DNA from: Hymenobacter norwichensis DSM 15439
Lineage (GTDB): Bacteria > Bacteroidota > Bacteroidia > Cytophagales > Hymenobacteraceae
NCBI RefSeq assembly: GCF_000420705.1
Contig: NZ_ATVL01000008.1
Span: 577,718-641,717 of the forward strand
Length of the DNA: 64,000 bases
Direction of reading: 5' to 3'
A model generated the notes under the pieces. That model made no database searches, was not told the DNA's origin, and saw only the letters and a program-made list of their open reading frames with translations. Position 1 is the first letter of the stretch; each line of letters opens with the position of its first letter. Positions 28,163 to 37,847 of this stretch are shown piece by piece. The translations under genes and the position numbers were made by a program.

Positions 28163-29521
28163 ATGAAAAGAACTACCCAGACGCTCCGGCTTCTGCTGGG
28201 CCTGCTTTGGCTGGCCCCCGTATGGGCTCATGCCCAAACCAGCACCCTCGCGCCGGCTAACGGTACCGAATTTACCTTGGCACAGTGCCTGAATACTGCC
28301 TTGGTGAACCAGCCCCTAGTCCGACAAGCTCGCATCGACCAGGAAATTACGAAGGCCTCCAACCAGATTGCGCTGGCAGCCTGGCTGCCACAGGTGGGCT
28401 TTACGGGTACGGCCCAGCATTATTTGCAGCTGCCGTTCACCATCTTCCCCGATCCCACTACCGGCGTACCAACTCCTCGTCAGCTGGGCGTAAGCAACGT
28501 GACGACGGTGGGGCTGAGTGGTACCCAGGTGATTTACAACAATGACGTAAATCTGGCCGCCCGGAGCAAGCGCTTTAATCTGCGCGCCGCCGAGCAGAAC
28601 ACCGTGAACGTGAAAATTGCCACCGTCTCGGATGTGAGTAAGGCGTTCTACGATGTGCTGCTGGCCCAGCGCCAACTCGATGTGTTCAGCCAGGACATTG
28701 CCCGCCTCCAGCGCAACTACCGCGACGCCCGGCTGCGCTACGAAACCGGTATTGCCGACAAAACCGAGTACTTACAGGCGGAGGTATCCCTCAACAATTC
28801 CTTGGCTGGCAAGAAGCAGGCCCAGGAAGCTGTGAAAGCCCGCTTAGCCTACCTCAAGCAACTCATGGGCATGCCGCCCGAGCGGGCCTTGGCGCTGCAA
28901 TATGATACCCTGAAGCTAGAGCAGGACGCCGTGATAGACACCACGGTAGCATTGAACATCAGCAACCGTATCGAAATCCAGCAGCTGCAAACCGAGAAGG
29001 CTTTGCAAGATATTAACGTGGATTACTACCGCTTAGGCTTCCTGCCTTCAGTATCGGCCTTTGCCAACTACAACTCGGTGTTTCAGAACAACGAGGTGAG
29101 CGACCAATACCGCACCCGCTTCCCTAACTCTTATCTGGGCGTTCAGATGGGCTTGCCCATTTTCACGGGTTTCCGGCGCACGCAGAATATTCGGAGGGCG
29201 CGCCTGCAAAACACGCGCCTCGACGAGGACATCAGCAACACCCGCAACCAAATCAACACCGAATACCAGACGGCGCTGTCTACCTACAAGGGCTACTACA
29301 CTGAGTACCTGCTGGGCAAGCGCAACCTGGAAGCGTCCAAGGAAGTGTACGACGTTATCAACCTGCAATACCGGGAAGGTATCCGGGCGTACATCGACCT
29401 GATTGTGGCCCAAACCACTCTGCGCACCTCGCAGCTCAACTATTACACGGCCTTGTTTCAGGTGCTGGGCAGCAAGGTGGACTTGCTGCGGGCCATTGGC
29501 GAGTTGCCGACCGAATATTAA
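28163..29521 (+). CDS. TolC-family outer-membrane efflux channel
   Basis: The ATG at 28163 opens a 452-aa protein with a clear signal peptide ending in WAHAQ; an upstream in-frame GTG would put 20 non-signal residues in front. The body is two repeats of long amphipathic helices typical of TolC (for example EFTLAQCLNTALVNQPLV, and a second one ending in ALFQVLGSKVDLLRAIGELP). It is the first gene of a channel-adaptor-pump operon (29649, 30958). It forms the exit duct spanning periplasm and outer membrane. Confidence 0.92.
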   Translation: MKRTTQTLRLLLGLLWLAPVWAHAQTSTLAPANGTEFTLAQCLNTALVNQPLVRQARIDQEITKASNQIALAAWLPQVGFTGTAQHYLQLPFTIFPDPTTGVPTPRQLGVSNVTTVGLSGTQVIYNNDVNLAARSKRFNLRAAEQNTVNVKIATVSDVSKAFYDVLLAQRQLDVFSQDIARLQRNYRDARLRYETGIADKTEYLQAEVSLNNSLAGKKQAQEAVKARLAYLKQLMGMPPERALALQYDTLKLEQDAVIDTTVALNISNRIEIQQLQTEKALQDINVDYYRLGFLPSVSAFANYNSVFQNNEVSDQYRTRFPNSYLGVQMGLPIFTGFRRTQNIRRARLQNTRLDEDISNTRNQINTEYQTALSTYKGYYTEYLLGKRNLEASKEVYDVINLQYREGIRAYIDLIVAQTTLRTSQLNYYTALFQVLGSKVDLLRAIGELPTEY

Positions 29522-29648
29522 TAGTAACCGCGGCTGATGGCTTCATTAGGCCCTGCCGCACCTCAATCAACCAGTATCACCACCTCAGTACGCGCGTTGC
29601 TTGCACTCCGCCGCTGCCTGACGGCCTAAAGCTTTAGCGCCACCCCAT

Positions 29649-30800
29649 ATGAACAAACCATACTTGGCCCTGGCCTACACCGTTGGCCTTCTGACCTTCG
29701 CGGCCTGCGGCAAGAAAGAAGAAAAAGCGGCCGGTCCGCCACCCGCTACCCCTGTTACGCTGGTTGACGCCCGCACCACCGACGCGGTATATTACGATGA
29801 ATACCCGGCCACCGTGGTAGCCCTCAACAATGTGGAGCTCCGCAGCCAGGTGGCAGGCTTCATCACCCAGATTTATTTCAAAGAAGGCGAAGTCGTCCAG
29901 AAAGGCAAACCGCTCTACGAAGTGGACCGCCGCAAGTACCAAGCAGCGTATCAGCAGGCGTTAGCCGGCTTGCGCAGCACCCAGGCCACCGTGCAGAACA
30001 ACCAGGTGAACTTGGAGCGCTACCAGCGGCTGGCTCAGCAAGACGCCATTGCCCGGCAGGTAGTAGACAACGCCGCTACCACCTACGCCACCTCGCAGGC
30101 CCAGGTAGCCGAAGCCCAAGCCGCCGTGGCCCTGGCTCGCACCGACCTCGATTACTCACTGATTAAGGCGCCTTTCACGGGCCGCATCGGCATTTCGCAG
30201 GTGCGCTTGGGTTCCCAGGTGAGCCCTGGTACTACGCTGCTCAACACCATCAGCGCCGAGAATCCTATGGGGGTGGACTTTGTGGTGACGGAATCCGACC
30301 TAAGCCGCTTTGCTGATTTGCAGCGCCAGGGCGGCGGCGGCACTGACTCTACGTTCCGGCTAGTGCTGCCCGACGGCACGGCCTACAAGCAGCCCGGCAA
30401 GATTCTGGCCATCGACCGGGCCGTGACGCAAGGCACCGGCACTGTCCAGATTCGGGTGCAGTTCAACAACCCCCAGCGCGAGTTGAAAGACGGCATGACC
30501 ACCGTGCTCAATGTGCTCAACCGCCAGTCGGGCCGCCGGATTGTGGTGCCGTACAAGGCCATTGTCGAGCAGATGGGTGAAAACTTTGTGTTCGTAGCCG
30601 GTGACAGCAGCAAAGCCTACCAGCGCAAAGTGCAGCTCGGCCCACGCCTCCGCGACCAGATTGTGGTAACCAAAGGCCTAAACGATGGCGACAAAGTGGT
30701 AACCGAAGGCGTGCAGAAGCTCCGCGACGGCGGCCAGATTCAGGTGGGTACGCCCGCCCAGGCCCAGGCAGGTGCCCCAGCCGCCGGCGCCGCCAAATAA
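29649..30800 (+). CDS. RND efflux periplasmic adaptor (AcrA-like lipoprotein)
   Basis: This 383-aa membrane-fusion protein has a lipoprotein signal with lipobox TFAAC (Cys about residue 20). A lipoyl/barrel-sandwich half-motif (RSQVAGFITQIYFKEGEVV) and a helical hairpin (about residues 95-165) follow, with the second lipoyl half (DLDYSLIKAPFTGRIG). Beta-barrel and membrane-proximal domains end in TEGVQKLRDGGQIQV, as in AcrA/MexA. An Ala/Gln/Pro-rich tail ends the protein. It couples the inner-membrane pump encoded next to the TolC-like channel. A 106-bp palindromic element sits between it and the pump gene. Confidence 0.93.
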   Translation: MNKPYLALAYTVGLLTFAACGKKEEKAAGPPPATPVTLVDARTTDAVYYDEYPATVVALNNVELRSQVAGFITQIYFKEGEVVQKGKPLYEVDRRKYQAAYQQALAGLRSTQATVQNNQVNLERYQRLAQQDAIARQVVDNAATTYATSQAQVAEAQAAVALARTDLDYSLIKAPFTGRIGISQVRLGSQVSPGTTLLNTISAENPMGVDFVVTESDLSRFADLQRQGGGGTDSTFRLVLPDGTAYKQPGKILAIDRAVTQGTGTVQIRVQFNNPQRELKDGMTTVLNVLNRQSGRRIVVPYKAIVEQMGENFVFVAGDSSKAYQRKVQLGPRLRDQIVVTKGLNDGDKVVTEGVQKLRDGGQIQVGTPAQAQAGAPAAGAAK

Positions 30801-30816
30801 GAAAGCTGATAGCAAA

Positions 30817-30922
30817 AGAACGTCATGCAGAGCGCAGCGAAGCATCTCGCCTGCTGACTCTGAGAAATACTATTACAATGACAAGCACGCGAGATGCTTC
30901 GCTACGCTCTGCATGACGTTCT
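30817..30922. repeat. Dispersed palindromic element, copy 1
   Basis: Two 34-base arms (30817-30850 and 30889-30922) are inverted copies with a single mismatch around a 38-base centre. The arms share the core GAAGCATCTCGC with the elements at 35238 and 58538. The element lies inside the efflux operon, between adaptor and pump genes, and would fold into a long hairpin in the mRNA. Confidence 0.92.
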
Positions 30923-30957
30923 AGAAGTATCGAAAGCGCCAGCTAAACAGCCCCATC

Positions 30958-33900
30958 ATGATTGCAGAAACCTTTATTCGGCGCCCCGTTACGGCCATTG
31001 TCACCTCGCTGGTGATAGTGCTGGTGGGGGTGCTGGCCATCTTGAACTTGCCCGTAGGGCAGTATCCGGAAATTACGCCGCCCACGGTATCGGTGAGCGG
31101 CACCTACACCGGCGCCGACGCCCAAACCGTGGAGCAAACCGTGGCCACGCCCGTGGAAGTGCAGGTGAACGGCACGCCCGGCATGACCTACCTGCAAAGC
31201 AACAGCACCAGCAACGGGCAGATGAGCATGACGGTGAACTTTGAAGTCGGCACCGACATCAACATTGCCGCCCTCGACGTACAAAACCGGGTAGGTATTG
31301 CCCAGCCTACCCTGCCGCAGGAAGTGCAGCGCCTGGGCCTTATTGTACGGAAGCGGAACCCCAGCATCCTGATGCTAGTGGCCCTGTACGCCCCCAAAGG
31401 CACTCACAATACCACCTTCCTCGACAACTACGCCAACGTATTTATCAAGGACGCCTTGCTGCGGACCAAAGGTGTGGGTGACATTGTATCCCGCGCCGAC
31501 GACTTCTCAATGCGAGTGTGGCTGAAGCCCGACAGACTTTCGCAGTTGGGCGTAACGGCCCAGGACGTAACGGCCGCTATTCAGGAGCAAAACGCTCAGA
31601 TTGCGGCCGGTTCCATTGGCGCGCCACCCGCTAAAACCGGCCAGACCTTCGAGTACATTGTGTTCGTGAAGGGCCGTTTAGTTGACACCGAGGAGTTCGG
31701 CAACATCATCGTGAAAACCCAGCCTGCCGACGGCTCGGTGGTGTACCTCAAGGACGTGGCCCGGCTGGAACTAGGTAAGTTCAACTACTCCAACAACTCG
31801 TTTGTGGACGGCAAGCGCGCCGCCTATCTGCTGGTGTATCAGGCGCCCGGCGCCAACGCTCTGGAAACTTACGAAAACGTGAACACCACCATGGAAGGCT
31901 TGAAAAAGCAGTTCCCCGCCGACCTGGCCTACGTGGTGCCGTTTGAAGCAGCTTCGGTGGTAAAAGTATCCATTGAGGAAGTGCTGCACACGCTGGTAGA
32001 AGCCCTGCTGCTGGTAGTAGTGGTGGTGTTCTTGTTCCTGCAAAGCTGGCGCTCCACGCTTATTCCGGTGCTGGCTATTCCGGTGTCCATTGTGGGTACC
32101 TTCTTGTTCTTTATCCCGCTCGGCTTCACGATTAACACGCTCACCATGTTCGGTTTCGTGCTGGCCATTGGTATTGTGGTCGATGACGCCATTGTGGTGG
32201 TGGAAGCCGTGGAACACAACATGAACCAACGAGGGCTGCCGGTACTGGAAGCCACCTTGGAAGCCATGCGCGAAATATCGGCCCCAGTTATTGCCATTGC
32301 CCTGATTCTGGCGGCGGTGTTCGTGCCGGTAGGCTTCATTCCGGGTATCACCGGCCGCTTGTATCAGCAGTTCGCAATTACCATCGCCATTTCGGTGCTG
32401 ATTTCGGCCTTCGTGGCCCTTTCACTCACACCGGCTTTGTGCGTGCTGCTACTCAAGCCCCACAAGCGCGACGAAAACTCGCGTGGCATCGACAAGCTGT
32501 TCTTCAAGTTCAACAACTGGTTTGATAGGGTGACCAGCAAGTATGGCAACGGCGTGCAGCGTGGCATCAAGAACTCCCGCTTCGTAGTCATTCTGCTGGT
32601 GTGCATTGTGGCTGGCACGGTGCTGCTGTTCATGAAGAAGCCCGGCGGCTTTATCCCCACTGAGGATGAGGGCCGGGTTATTGTCACGTTCAACTTGCCC
32701 GAAGCGGCCTCCACCGAGCGGACCGTGAGCACGCTGAACGAGATTATGAAGGAGCTGGGCCAGATCAAGGGTATCCGGCACTATGCTGGTCTGGGCGGCC
32801 TGAACGCGGTTAACTTCTCGTCGAAGTCGAACAGCGGTACGGTATTCTGCCAGCTAGAGCCCTGGGAAGACCGCAAAGACGAGGCCGTGCAGCTGCAAGG
32901 CATAATTGCCACGATTCAGAAACGCTTAAGCCGGCTCAAGGAAGCCAACGTGGTGGTTATTTCGCCGCCCGCTATTCCTGGCCTTGGTAACACCGGTGGT
33001 TTCTCGTTTGTATTGCAGGAGCGCGAAGCGGGCGGCGACATCAAGAACTTCGATGCCCAGCTCCAGAACTTCCTCGGTGCCCTACGTAAGCGGCCTGAAA
33101 TTGCTGGCGCCTTCTCGTTTTTCACCGCCAACACCCCCGGTTACCAGCTCACCATCGACCGGGAGAAAGCCAAGAAGCTCGGCGTTTCGATTTCCGACAT
33201 CGGTACCGCGCTGCGCACCTACCTGGGCTCGGCCTACGTGAACGACTTCACGGTATACGGCCGCAACTTCCGCGTCGTGACCCAGGCCGACTCCATGTAT
33301 CGCACCGACATCAGCAACCTGGGCCAGTACTACGTGCGCAACAACCAGGGCGGCATGGTGCCGCTGAGCACGCTCACCAGCTACCAGCGCACCGAAAGCG
33401 CGCCGCTCATCTCGCACTACAACCTGTTCCGCTCCGCCGAAATCAACGGTAACCCAGCCCCCGGCTACTCGTCCGGCGACGCCATCAAGGCCTTGCAGGA
33501 AACCGCGGCGCAGTCGTTGCCCGCTGGTTACGGGTTTGAATTCTCGGGTTTGAGCCGCGAAGAATTGCTGGCCGGTGGCCAGACGGTGTACATCTTCGCA
33601 CTGTCGCTCACGTTCGTGTTCCTGTTCCTGGCCGCGCTGTACGAAAGCTGGTCGGTGCCGTTTTCGGTGCTGCTGGCCGTGCCGCTGGGTGCCTTCGGGG
33701 CTATCCTGGCGCTGATTTTCCTGCCCAAGCTCACCAACAACGTGTACGCTCAGATTGGTCTGATTACGCTGATTGGTTTGTCGGCCAAAAACGCCATTCT
33801 GATTATCGAATTCGCCAAAGAGCGGGTGGATAAAGGCATGCCGCTGGTGGATGCTACGCTGGAAGCCGTGCGCCTCCGCCTGCGCCCCATCGTCATGACC

Positions 33901-34185
33901 TCGCTGGCGTTCATCCTCGGCGTATTGCCGCTGGTATTCGCCTCCGGTGCTGGTGCCCAAAGCCGCCAGACCATCGGCTGGACGGTGTTCGGCGGGATGC
34001 TCTCGGCTACGTTGCTGGCTATCTTCATCGTGCCGGTGCTCTACGTGCTGATTACGCGCTTCGCCTACGGCAAAGAGAAGCTGGCCGAGCTAGAAGCCAA
34101 TTACAAGCCCGACGAAGAGCACGGCGGCCCGAAAGAGGAAGGCCCCGGCGAAGGCGACCATTCGGCGGCTCCGCACCCGGCTTAG
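30958..34185 (+). CDS. RND multidrug efflux pump, inner-membrane transporter (AcrB/HAE1 type)
   Basis: This 1075-aa protein is a full-length HAE1-family RND permease, with TM1, large periplasmic loops and 12 TM segments. The proton-relay pair Asp409-Asp410 lies in GIVVDDAIVVVEA in TM4, and the conserved Lys in GLSAKNAILIIEFAKE in TM10. The motifs QVNGTPGMTYLQSNS and GLSREE also fit the family. The C-terminal tail is unusually rich in Glu, Gly and Pro. It exports amphiphilic compounds with the adaptor and channel encoded upstream. The start is the ATG 35 bases after the palindromic element. Confidence 0.95.
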   Translation: MIAETFIRRPVTAIVTSLVIVLVGVLAILNLPVGQYPEITPPTVSVSGTYTGADAQTVEQTVATPVEVQVNGTPGMTYLQSNSTSNGQMSMTVNFEVGTDINIAALDVQNRVGIAQPTLPQEVQRLGLIVRKRNPSILMLVALYAPKGTHNTTFLDNYANVFIKDALLRTKGVGDIVSRADDFSMRVWLKPDRLSQLGVTAQDVTAAIQEQNAQIAAGSIGAPPAKTGQTFEYIVFVKGRLVDTEEFGNIIVKTQPADGSVVYLKDVARLELGKFNYSNNSFVDGKRAAYLLVYQAPGANALETYENVNTTMEGLKKQFPADLAYVVPFEAASVVKVSIEEVLHTLVEALLLVVVVVFLFLQSWRSTLIPVLAIPVSIVGTFLFFIPLGFTINTLTMFGFVLAIGIVVDDAIVVVEAVEHNMNQRGLPVLEATLEAMREISAPVIAIALILAAVFVPVGFIPGITGRLYQQFAITIAISVLISAFVALSLTPALCVLLLKPHKRDENSRGIDKLFFKFNNWFDRVTSKYGNGVQRGIKNSRFVVILLVCIVAGTVLLFMKKPGGFIPTEDEGRVIVTFNLPEAASTERTVSTLNEIMKELGQIKGIRHYAGLGGLNAVNFSSKSNSGTVFCQLEPWEDRKDEAVQLQGIIATIQKRLSRLKEANVVVISPPAIPGLGNTGGFSFVLQEREAGGDIKNFDAQLQNFLGALRKRPEIAGAFSFFTANTPGYQLTIDREKAKKLGVSISDIGTALRTYLGSAYVNDFTVYGRNFRVVTQADSMYRTDISNLGQYYVRNNQGGMVPLSTLTSYQRTESAPLISHYNLFRSAEINGNPAPGYSSGDAIKALQETAAQSLPAGYGFEFSGLSREELLAGGQTVYIFALSLTFVFLFLAALYESWSVPFSVLLAVPLGAFGAILALIFLPKLTNNVYAQIGLITLIGLSAKNAILIIEFAKERVDKGMPLVDATLEAVRLRLRPIVMTSLAFILGVLPLVFASGAGAQSRQTIGWTVFGGMLSATLLAIFIVPVLYVLITRFAYGKEKLAELEANYKPDEEHGGPKEEGPGEGDHSAAPHPA

Positions 34186-34186
34186 C

Positions 34187-34264
34187 CAGTAATCGTTCCC
34201 TAAACTGAAAAGCCCTGCGTCGTGTCAACGACGCAGGGCTTTTCAGTTTAGGGAACGATTACTG
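34187..34264. terminator. Very long bidirectional terminator
   Basis: A perfect 36-bp stem (34187-34222 with 34229-34264) with a 6-nt loop lies between the convergent efflux pump and NUDIX genes. The pump stop codon overlaps its edge. Confidence 0.88.
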
Positions 34265-34297
34265 TTTTGGCTCAGGCTTACCCCTTAAGCACAATCT

Positions 34298-35086
34298 CTA
34301 ATACGCCAGCGGGGCTCCTTGCTCCAGCGCTTTATGGTAGTTCTGCAAGTCGAACTCGTAGAGGAACGGGGAGCGGTGCGCTCCAATCTTGCGTTGCTCG
34401 TCGAGCTGGCGCACGAGGCCCAGAGTCAGCAGCTTTTTGCGGAAGTTTCGGCGGTCGAAGGTTTTGCCTAGCACGGCTTCGTAGAGGGCGTGGATTTCCG
34501 GCAGCGTGAACTTGGCCGGCAGCAGGTTGTACCCGATGGGCAGCTGGTAAATCTGGCTACGGAGCGTCAGCAGGGCCGTTTCTATGATTTCGTGGTGGTC
34601 GAAGAGCAACGGCAGAATCTTGTCGATGTCGCACCAGCCGTACTCTTCAATCAGGTGCTCGGGCGTGATGATGAGAGTGTGGTAATCAACCAGCGCGTAA
34701 TAGCCGATGGACAACGTGCGCTCCGACAGCCAGTGGTCCTCCCCAATAGCCACGTTGACCTTGGCGTAAATCTTATTGTGAATCTGCTGGGTTTCTATCC
34801 GGTTCAGCCGGGTTGGGCTGTCGCCGAAGGTGTGGAACTGGCGCAGAAAGACATTGGTGATTTGCGTTTTCTCAGCCAGAATCCGGTTGGCGGCGTCCGT
34901 GAGCGTTTCATCGCGCTTGATGAAGCCGCCCGGCAGGCTCCATGCCTCGTGCCCGTGGTAGCGCACCAAAAATATTTTGAGCTGGTGGTCATGGTAGCCA
35001 AAAACTACGCAGTCGATTGACAAATGCGGCAAGAAAAATTGGTGGCCGTTGGCCGCAAAGTCGGCAGTTTGTTGAGCTGAATCCAT
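34298..35086 (-). CDS. NUDIX-domain transcriptional regulator (NrtR/AraR-like)
   Basis: This 262-aa protein has an N-terminal NUDIX fold and a C-terminal winged-helix domain (about residues 180-245), the NrtR architecture. The NUDIX box region (WSLPGGFIKRDETLTDAANRIL) has ILAEKTQI where catalytic enzymes carry REL.EE, so hydrolase activity is probably lost and the domain acts as a ligand sensor. Bacteroidota relatives regulate sugar catabolism, and it is divergent from a glycosidase/esterase cluster, so that is the likely target. I use the ATG at 35086; a TTG and an ATG 39 and 33 bases upstream overlap the likely promoter. A dyad covering its -7 box suggests autoregulation. Confidence 0.85.
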   Translation of the reverse strand: MDSAQQTADFAANGHQFFLPHLSIDCVVFGYHDHQLKIFLVRYHGHEAWSLPGGFIKRDETLTDAANRILAEKTQITNVFLRQFHTFGDSPTRLNRIETQQIHNKIYAKVNVAIGEDHWLSERTLSIGYYALVDYHTLIITPEHLIEEYGWCDIDKILPLLFDHHEIIETALLTLRSQIYQLPIGYNLLPAKFTLPEIHALYEAVLGKTFDRRNFRKKLLTLGLVRQLDEQRKIGAHRSPFLYEFDLQNYHKALEQGAPLAY

Positions 35087-35101
35087 TGAGCAAACTCTTA
35101 T

Positions 35102-35124
35102 TGTGTCAAATATACACATTGACA
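35102..35124 (-). promoter_or_regulatory. Candidate operator over the -7 box of the NUDIX regulator gene
   Basis: Two nested dyads, TGTGT(n7)ACACA at 35102-35118 and TGTCAA(n9)TTGACA at 35104-35124, overlap TATATTTG on the minus strand (35107-35114), an exact TAnnTTTG box. The box lies about 20 bases before the ATG at 35086. Operator function is inferred. Confidence 0.45.
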
Positions 35125-35125
35125 A

Positions 35126-35433
35126 AAAACACTATCTTTATCACGTAAATTATACGCAATAGAATTTATTCCTTCTCAATCGAATAGAGAGGGGAATAAG
35201 GCTCTGGCTAATGTCACATCAAGGCAAACTTAAGGAACGTCATGCAGAGGCGCAGCCGAAGCATCTCGCCTGCTGACACTGGATTACTAACTCAACATCA
35301 GTACGCGAGATGCTTCGGCTCCGCCTCTGCACGACGGGCTGATATAATTCTCACTGACTCTACAATTCGATACTACATCCGGCACGCCGGGCTTTTCACT
35401 CCCTCTCACCGCATACAATTCCCCATCCCCCAC
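35126..35433. other. Divergent control region between NUDIX regulator and GH3 cluster
   Basis: This roughly 310-base intergenic region holds the palindromic element at 35238-35336. No clear promoter box for the GH3 cluster was found. An open frame continuing 5' of the GH3 ATG runs through the repeat and is probably not translated. Confidence 0.5.
35238..35336. repeat. Dispersed palindromic element, copy 2
   Basis: Two 32-base arms (35238-35269 and 35305-35336) match as inverted copies at 30 of 32 positions. The spacer begins CTGCTGAC as in copy 1 and contains AACTCAAC as in copy 3, so the centres are related as well. Confidence 0.92.
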
Positions 35434-37824
35434 ATGCCCACTACCACTTGTTCTCGTCTCGTTCGTTTCTGGCCACTGGCTGCGCTGGGGCTGCTGGGCA
35501 GCTTCGCCGCCGTGGCACAAACCAAACGGCCGCCGCAGCTCGGCAAAGCGCCCCTCAAAGAAATTCTGGCGGCTCTCACGCCCGAAGAGAAAGTCAAACT
35601 GGTGGTGGGCATGGGCTTCTACCCCGCGGGTTTCCCCGAAGGCATATTGCCTCCCAGTGACCCCGAAGACCGGAAAACACCCGAGAAAGTGCCCGGCGCG
35701 GCGGGCCGTACCCACGCCATTGCCCGGCTGGGCATTCCGTCCCTGACCCTTTCCGACGGCCCCGCCGGGGTGCGTATTGAAGCCATCCGCAACGGCGACA
35801 GCACCAAAACCTACTACGCCACCGCGTTTCCGGTGGCTACGCTGCTGGCCTCCACCTGGGATACTACGCTGGTGCGCCAGGTGGGCAACGCGTTTGGCCG
35901 TGAGGTGCGCGCTTTCGGGATTGACGTGCTGCTGGCCCCGGGCATGAACATCCACCGAAATCCGCTGGGTGGCCGCAATTTCGAGTATTACTCCGAGGAC
36001 CCCGTGGTAACGGGCAACGTGGCGGCAGCTTTCGTGAACGGCGTGGAGGCCAACGGCGTAGGTACGTCCATCAAGCACTTCGCCGTCAACAACCAGGAAT
36101 TCAACCGCATGAACCTGAACTCCAAAGTGAGTGAGCGGGCCCTGCGCGAAATCTACCTGCGCGGCTTCCAGCTGGCGGTGCGCAAGTCACAGCCCTGGAC
36201 GGTAATGTCGTCCTATAACCTGCTTAACGGCACCTACACCTCGGAAAGCCACGACCTGCTGACCACCCTGCTGCGGCAGGAATGGGGTTTCAAGGGCTTG
36301 GTGATGACCGACTGGTACGGCGGCAAAAACCCGGTGGCGCAGCTCCAAGCCGGCAACGACCTGCTTATGCCCGGTAGTAGCGCCCAAACGGCGGCCCTGC
36401 TAGCCGCCGTGAAAAGCGGCCAGCTGACCACTGCCCAACTCGACGCCAACGTGACCAAGGTATTGAACATGGTGCTTCAGTCGCCGACGTTCAAAGGAGT
36501 GAAATACGACAGCCAGCCGCCGCTGAAAGCCAACGCCGCCGTGGCCCGCCAGGCCGCCGCCGAGGGCATGGTGCTGCTGCGCAACGAAAATAAGACGCTG
36601 CCGCTGGCAGCGGGCCGGCAGGTGGCGGCTTTCGGCAACACCTCCTACAACCTGATTGCGGGCGGCACCGGCAGCGGCGACGTGAACCGAGCCTACACCG
36701 TGTCCGTGGCGCAGGGCCTAACCGCCGCTGGCTTAGTGATGAACGCGCCGCTTAGCCAAGCCTATAACCAGTATCTGAAAGTCGAGAAAGCCAAACTACC
36801 CAAGACCAAAGGCCTGCTCGACCCCGCCCCCATCATTGCCGAAATGCCCCTGGATGCAGCCCTGGTGCAGCAGCAAGCCCAAGCCGCCGACGTGGCCCTG
36901 GTTACCATCGGGCGCAGTGCCGGCGAGGGTGGCGACCGAAAAGTAATCGACGACTTCGCGCTGACGGCCACCGAACAGGCTATGCTGAAGCAAGTGGCCA
37001 CGGCCTTTCATGCGCAGGGCAAGAAGGTGGTGGTAGTGCTCAACGTGGGCGGCGTAACCGAAGTGGCTAGCTGGCGCGACCAGGCCGATGCCGTTCTGCT
37101 GGCTTGGCAGCCCGGCCAGGAAGGCGGCCACGCCGTAGCCGACGTGCTCAGCGGCAAAGTCAACCCCTCAGGCAAGCTGGCCACCACCTTCCCCGTAGCC
37201 TATTCCGACGTGCCCTACGCCCAGGATTTTCCGGGCAAGGAACTGCCCAGCAGTAACCAAAAATCAGGTAACCCCATGATGGGTGTCCCCTCCGAAAACA
37301 CGTATGAGGAAGGTATCTACGTGGGCTACCGCTACTACAACACCTTCCGGGTTCAGCCAGCCTACGAGTTCGGCTACGGCCTGAGCTACACCAGCTTCGG
37401 GTATGGCCCACTCAAGCTCAGTGCGCCCACGGCCACGGGCCAGGTAACAGCTACCATAGCCGTTACCAACAACGGCCGAGTAGCGGGCAAGGAAGTGGTG
37501 CAGCTATACGTGAGTGCCCCGGCGGGCAAGCTGGCTAAGCCGGAAAGCGAGTTGAAGGCCTTTGCCAAAACCCAGCTGCTCCAGCCCGGCCAGTCCCAAA
37601 CACTCACCTTCACGCTGACCGCCTCCGACCTTGCCTCGTTCGATACTGCGGCCGAAGCCTGGATAACCGATGCGGGCACATACACGGTGAAAGCGGGAGC
37701 GTCTTCCAGGAACGTGCGGCAAACGGCCACGTTTGCGTTGCCTAAGCAATTAATCGTAGAAAAAAGTCGCAAATTACTAGCACCTCAAGCAGCTATTTCT
37801 GAAATGAAAGCTTCCACTAAATAG
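35434..37824 (+). CDS. Glycoside hydrolase family 3 (beta-glucosidase-like)
   Basis: The ATG at 35434 gives 796 aa with a signal peptide ending near FAAVAQ. The GH3 N-terminal barrel carries KHFAVNNQEFNRM and the nucleophile Asp293 in LVMTDWYGG. The GH3 C-terminal domain and a fibronectin-III-like domain (about residues 690-770) follow. GH3 enzymes are exo-acting retaining beta-glycosidases (beta-glucosidase, xylosidase). The upstream in-frame extension from 35242 runs through the palindromic repeat and lacks signal character, so I exclude it. First gene of a cluster with an esterase and a second GH3, opposite a NUDIX regulator. The exact substrate is unknown. Confidence 0.93.
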   Translation: MPTTTCSRLVRFWPLAALGLLGSFAAVAQTKRPPQLGKAPLKEILAALTPEEKVKLVVGMGFYPAGFPEGILPPSDPEDRKTPEKVPGAAGRTHAIARLGIPSLTLSDGPAGVRIEAIRNGDSTKTYYATAFPVATLLASTWDTTLVRQVGNAFGREVRAFGIDVLLAPGMNIHRNPLGGRNFEYYSEDPVVTGNVAAAFVNGVEANGVGTSIKHFAVNNQEFNRMNLNSKVSERALREIYLRGFQLAVRKSQPWTVMSSYNLLNGTYTSESHDLLTTLLRQEWGFKGLVMTDWYGGKNPVAQLQAGNDLLMPGSSAQTAALLAAVKSGQLTTAQLDANVTKVLNMVLQSPTFKGVKYDSQPPLKANAAVARQAAAEGMVLLRNENKTLPLAAGRQVAAFGNTSYNLIAGGTGSGDVNRAYTVSVAQGLTAAGLVMNAPLSQAYNQYLKVEKAKLPKTKGLLDPAPIIAEMPLDAALVQQQAQAADVALVTIGRSAGEGGDRKVIDDFALTATEQAMLKQVATAFHAQGKKVVVVLNVGGVTEVASWRDQADAVLLAWQPGQEGGHAVADVLSGKVNPSGKLATTFPVAYSDVPYAQDFPGKELPSSNQKSGNPMMGVPSENTYEEGIYVGYRYYNTFRVQPAYEFGYGLSYTSFGYGPLKLSAPTATGQVTATIAVTNNGRVAGKEVVQLYVSAPAGKLAKPESELKAFAKTQLLQPGQSQTLTFTLTASDLASFDTAAEAWITDAGTYTVKAGASSRNVRQTATFALPKQLIVEKSRKLLAPQAAISEMKASTK

Positions 37825-37847
37825 CCCTCATCCTACTTCCTACCCCT

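Noticed and set aside
35242..35433. N-terminal extension of the first GH3 protein from 35242
   Set aside because: The extension is encoded by the palindromic repeat and the signal peptide begins only at the ATG at 35434.
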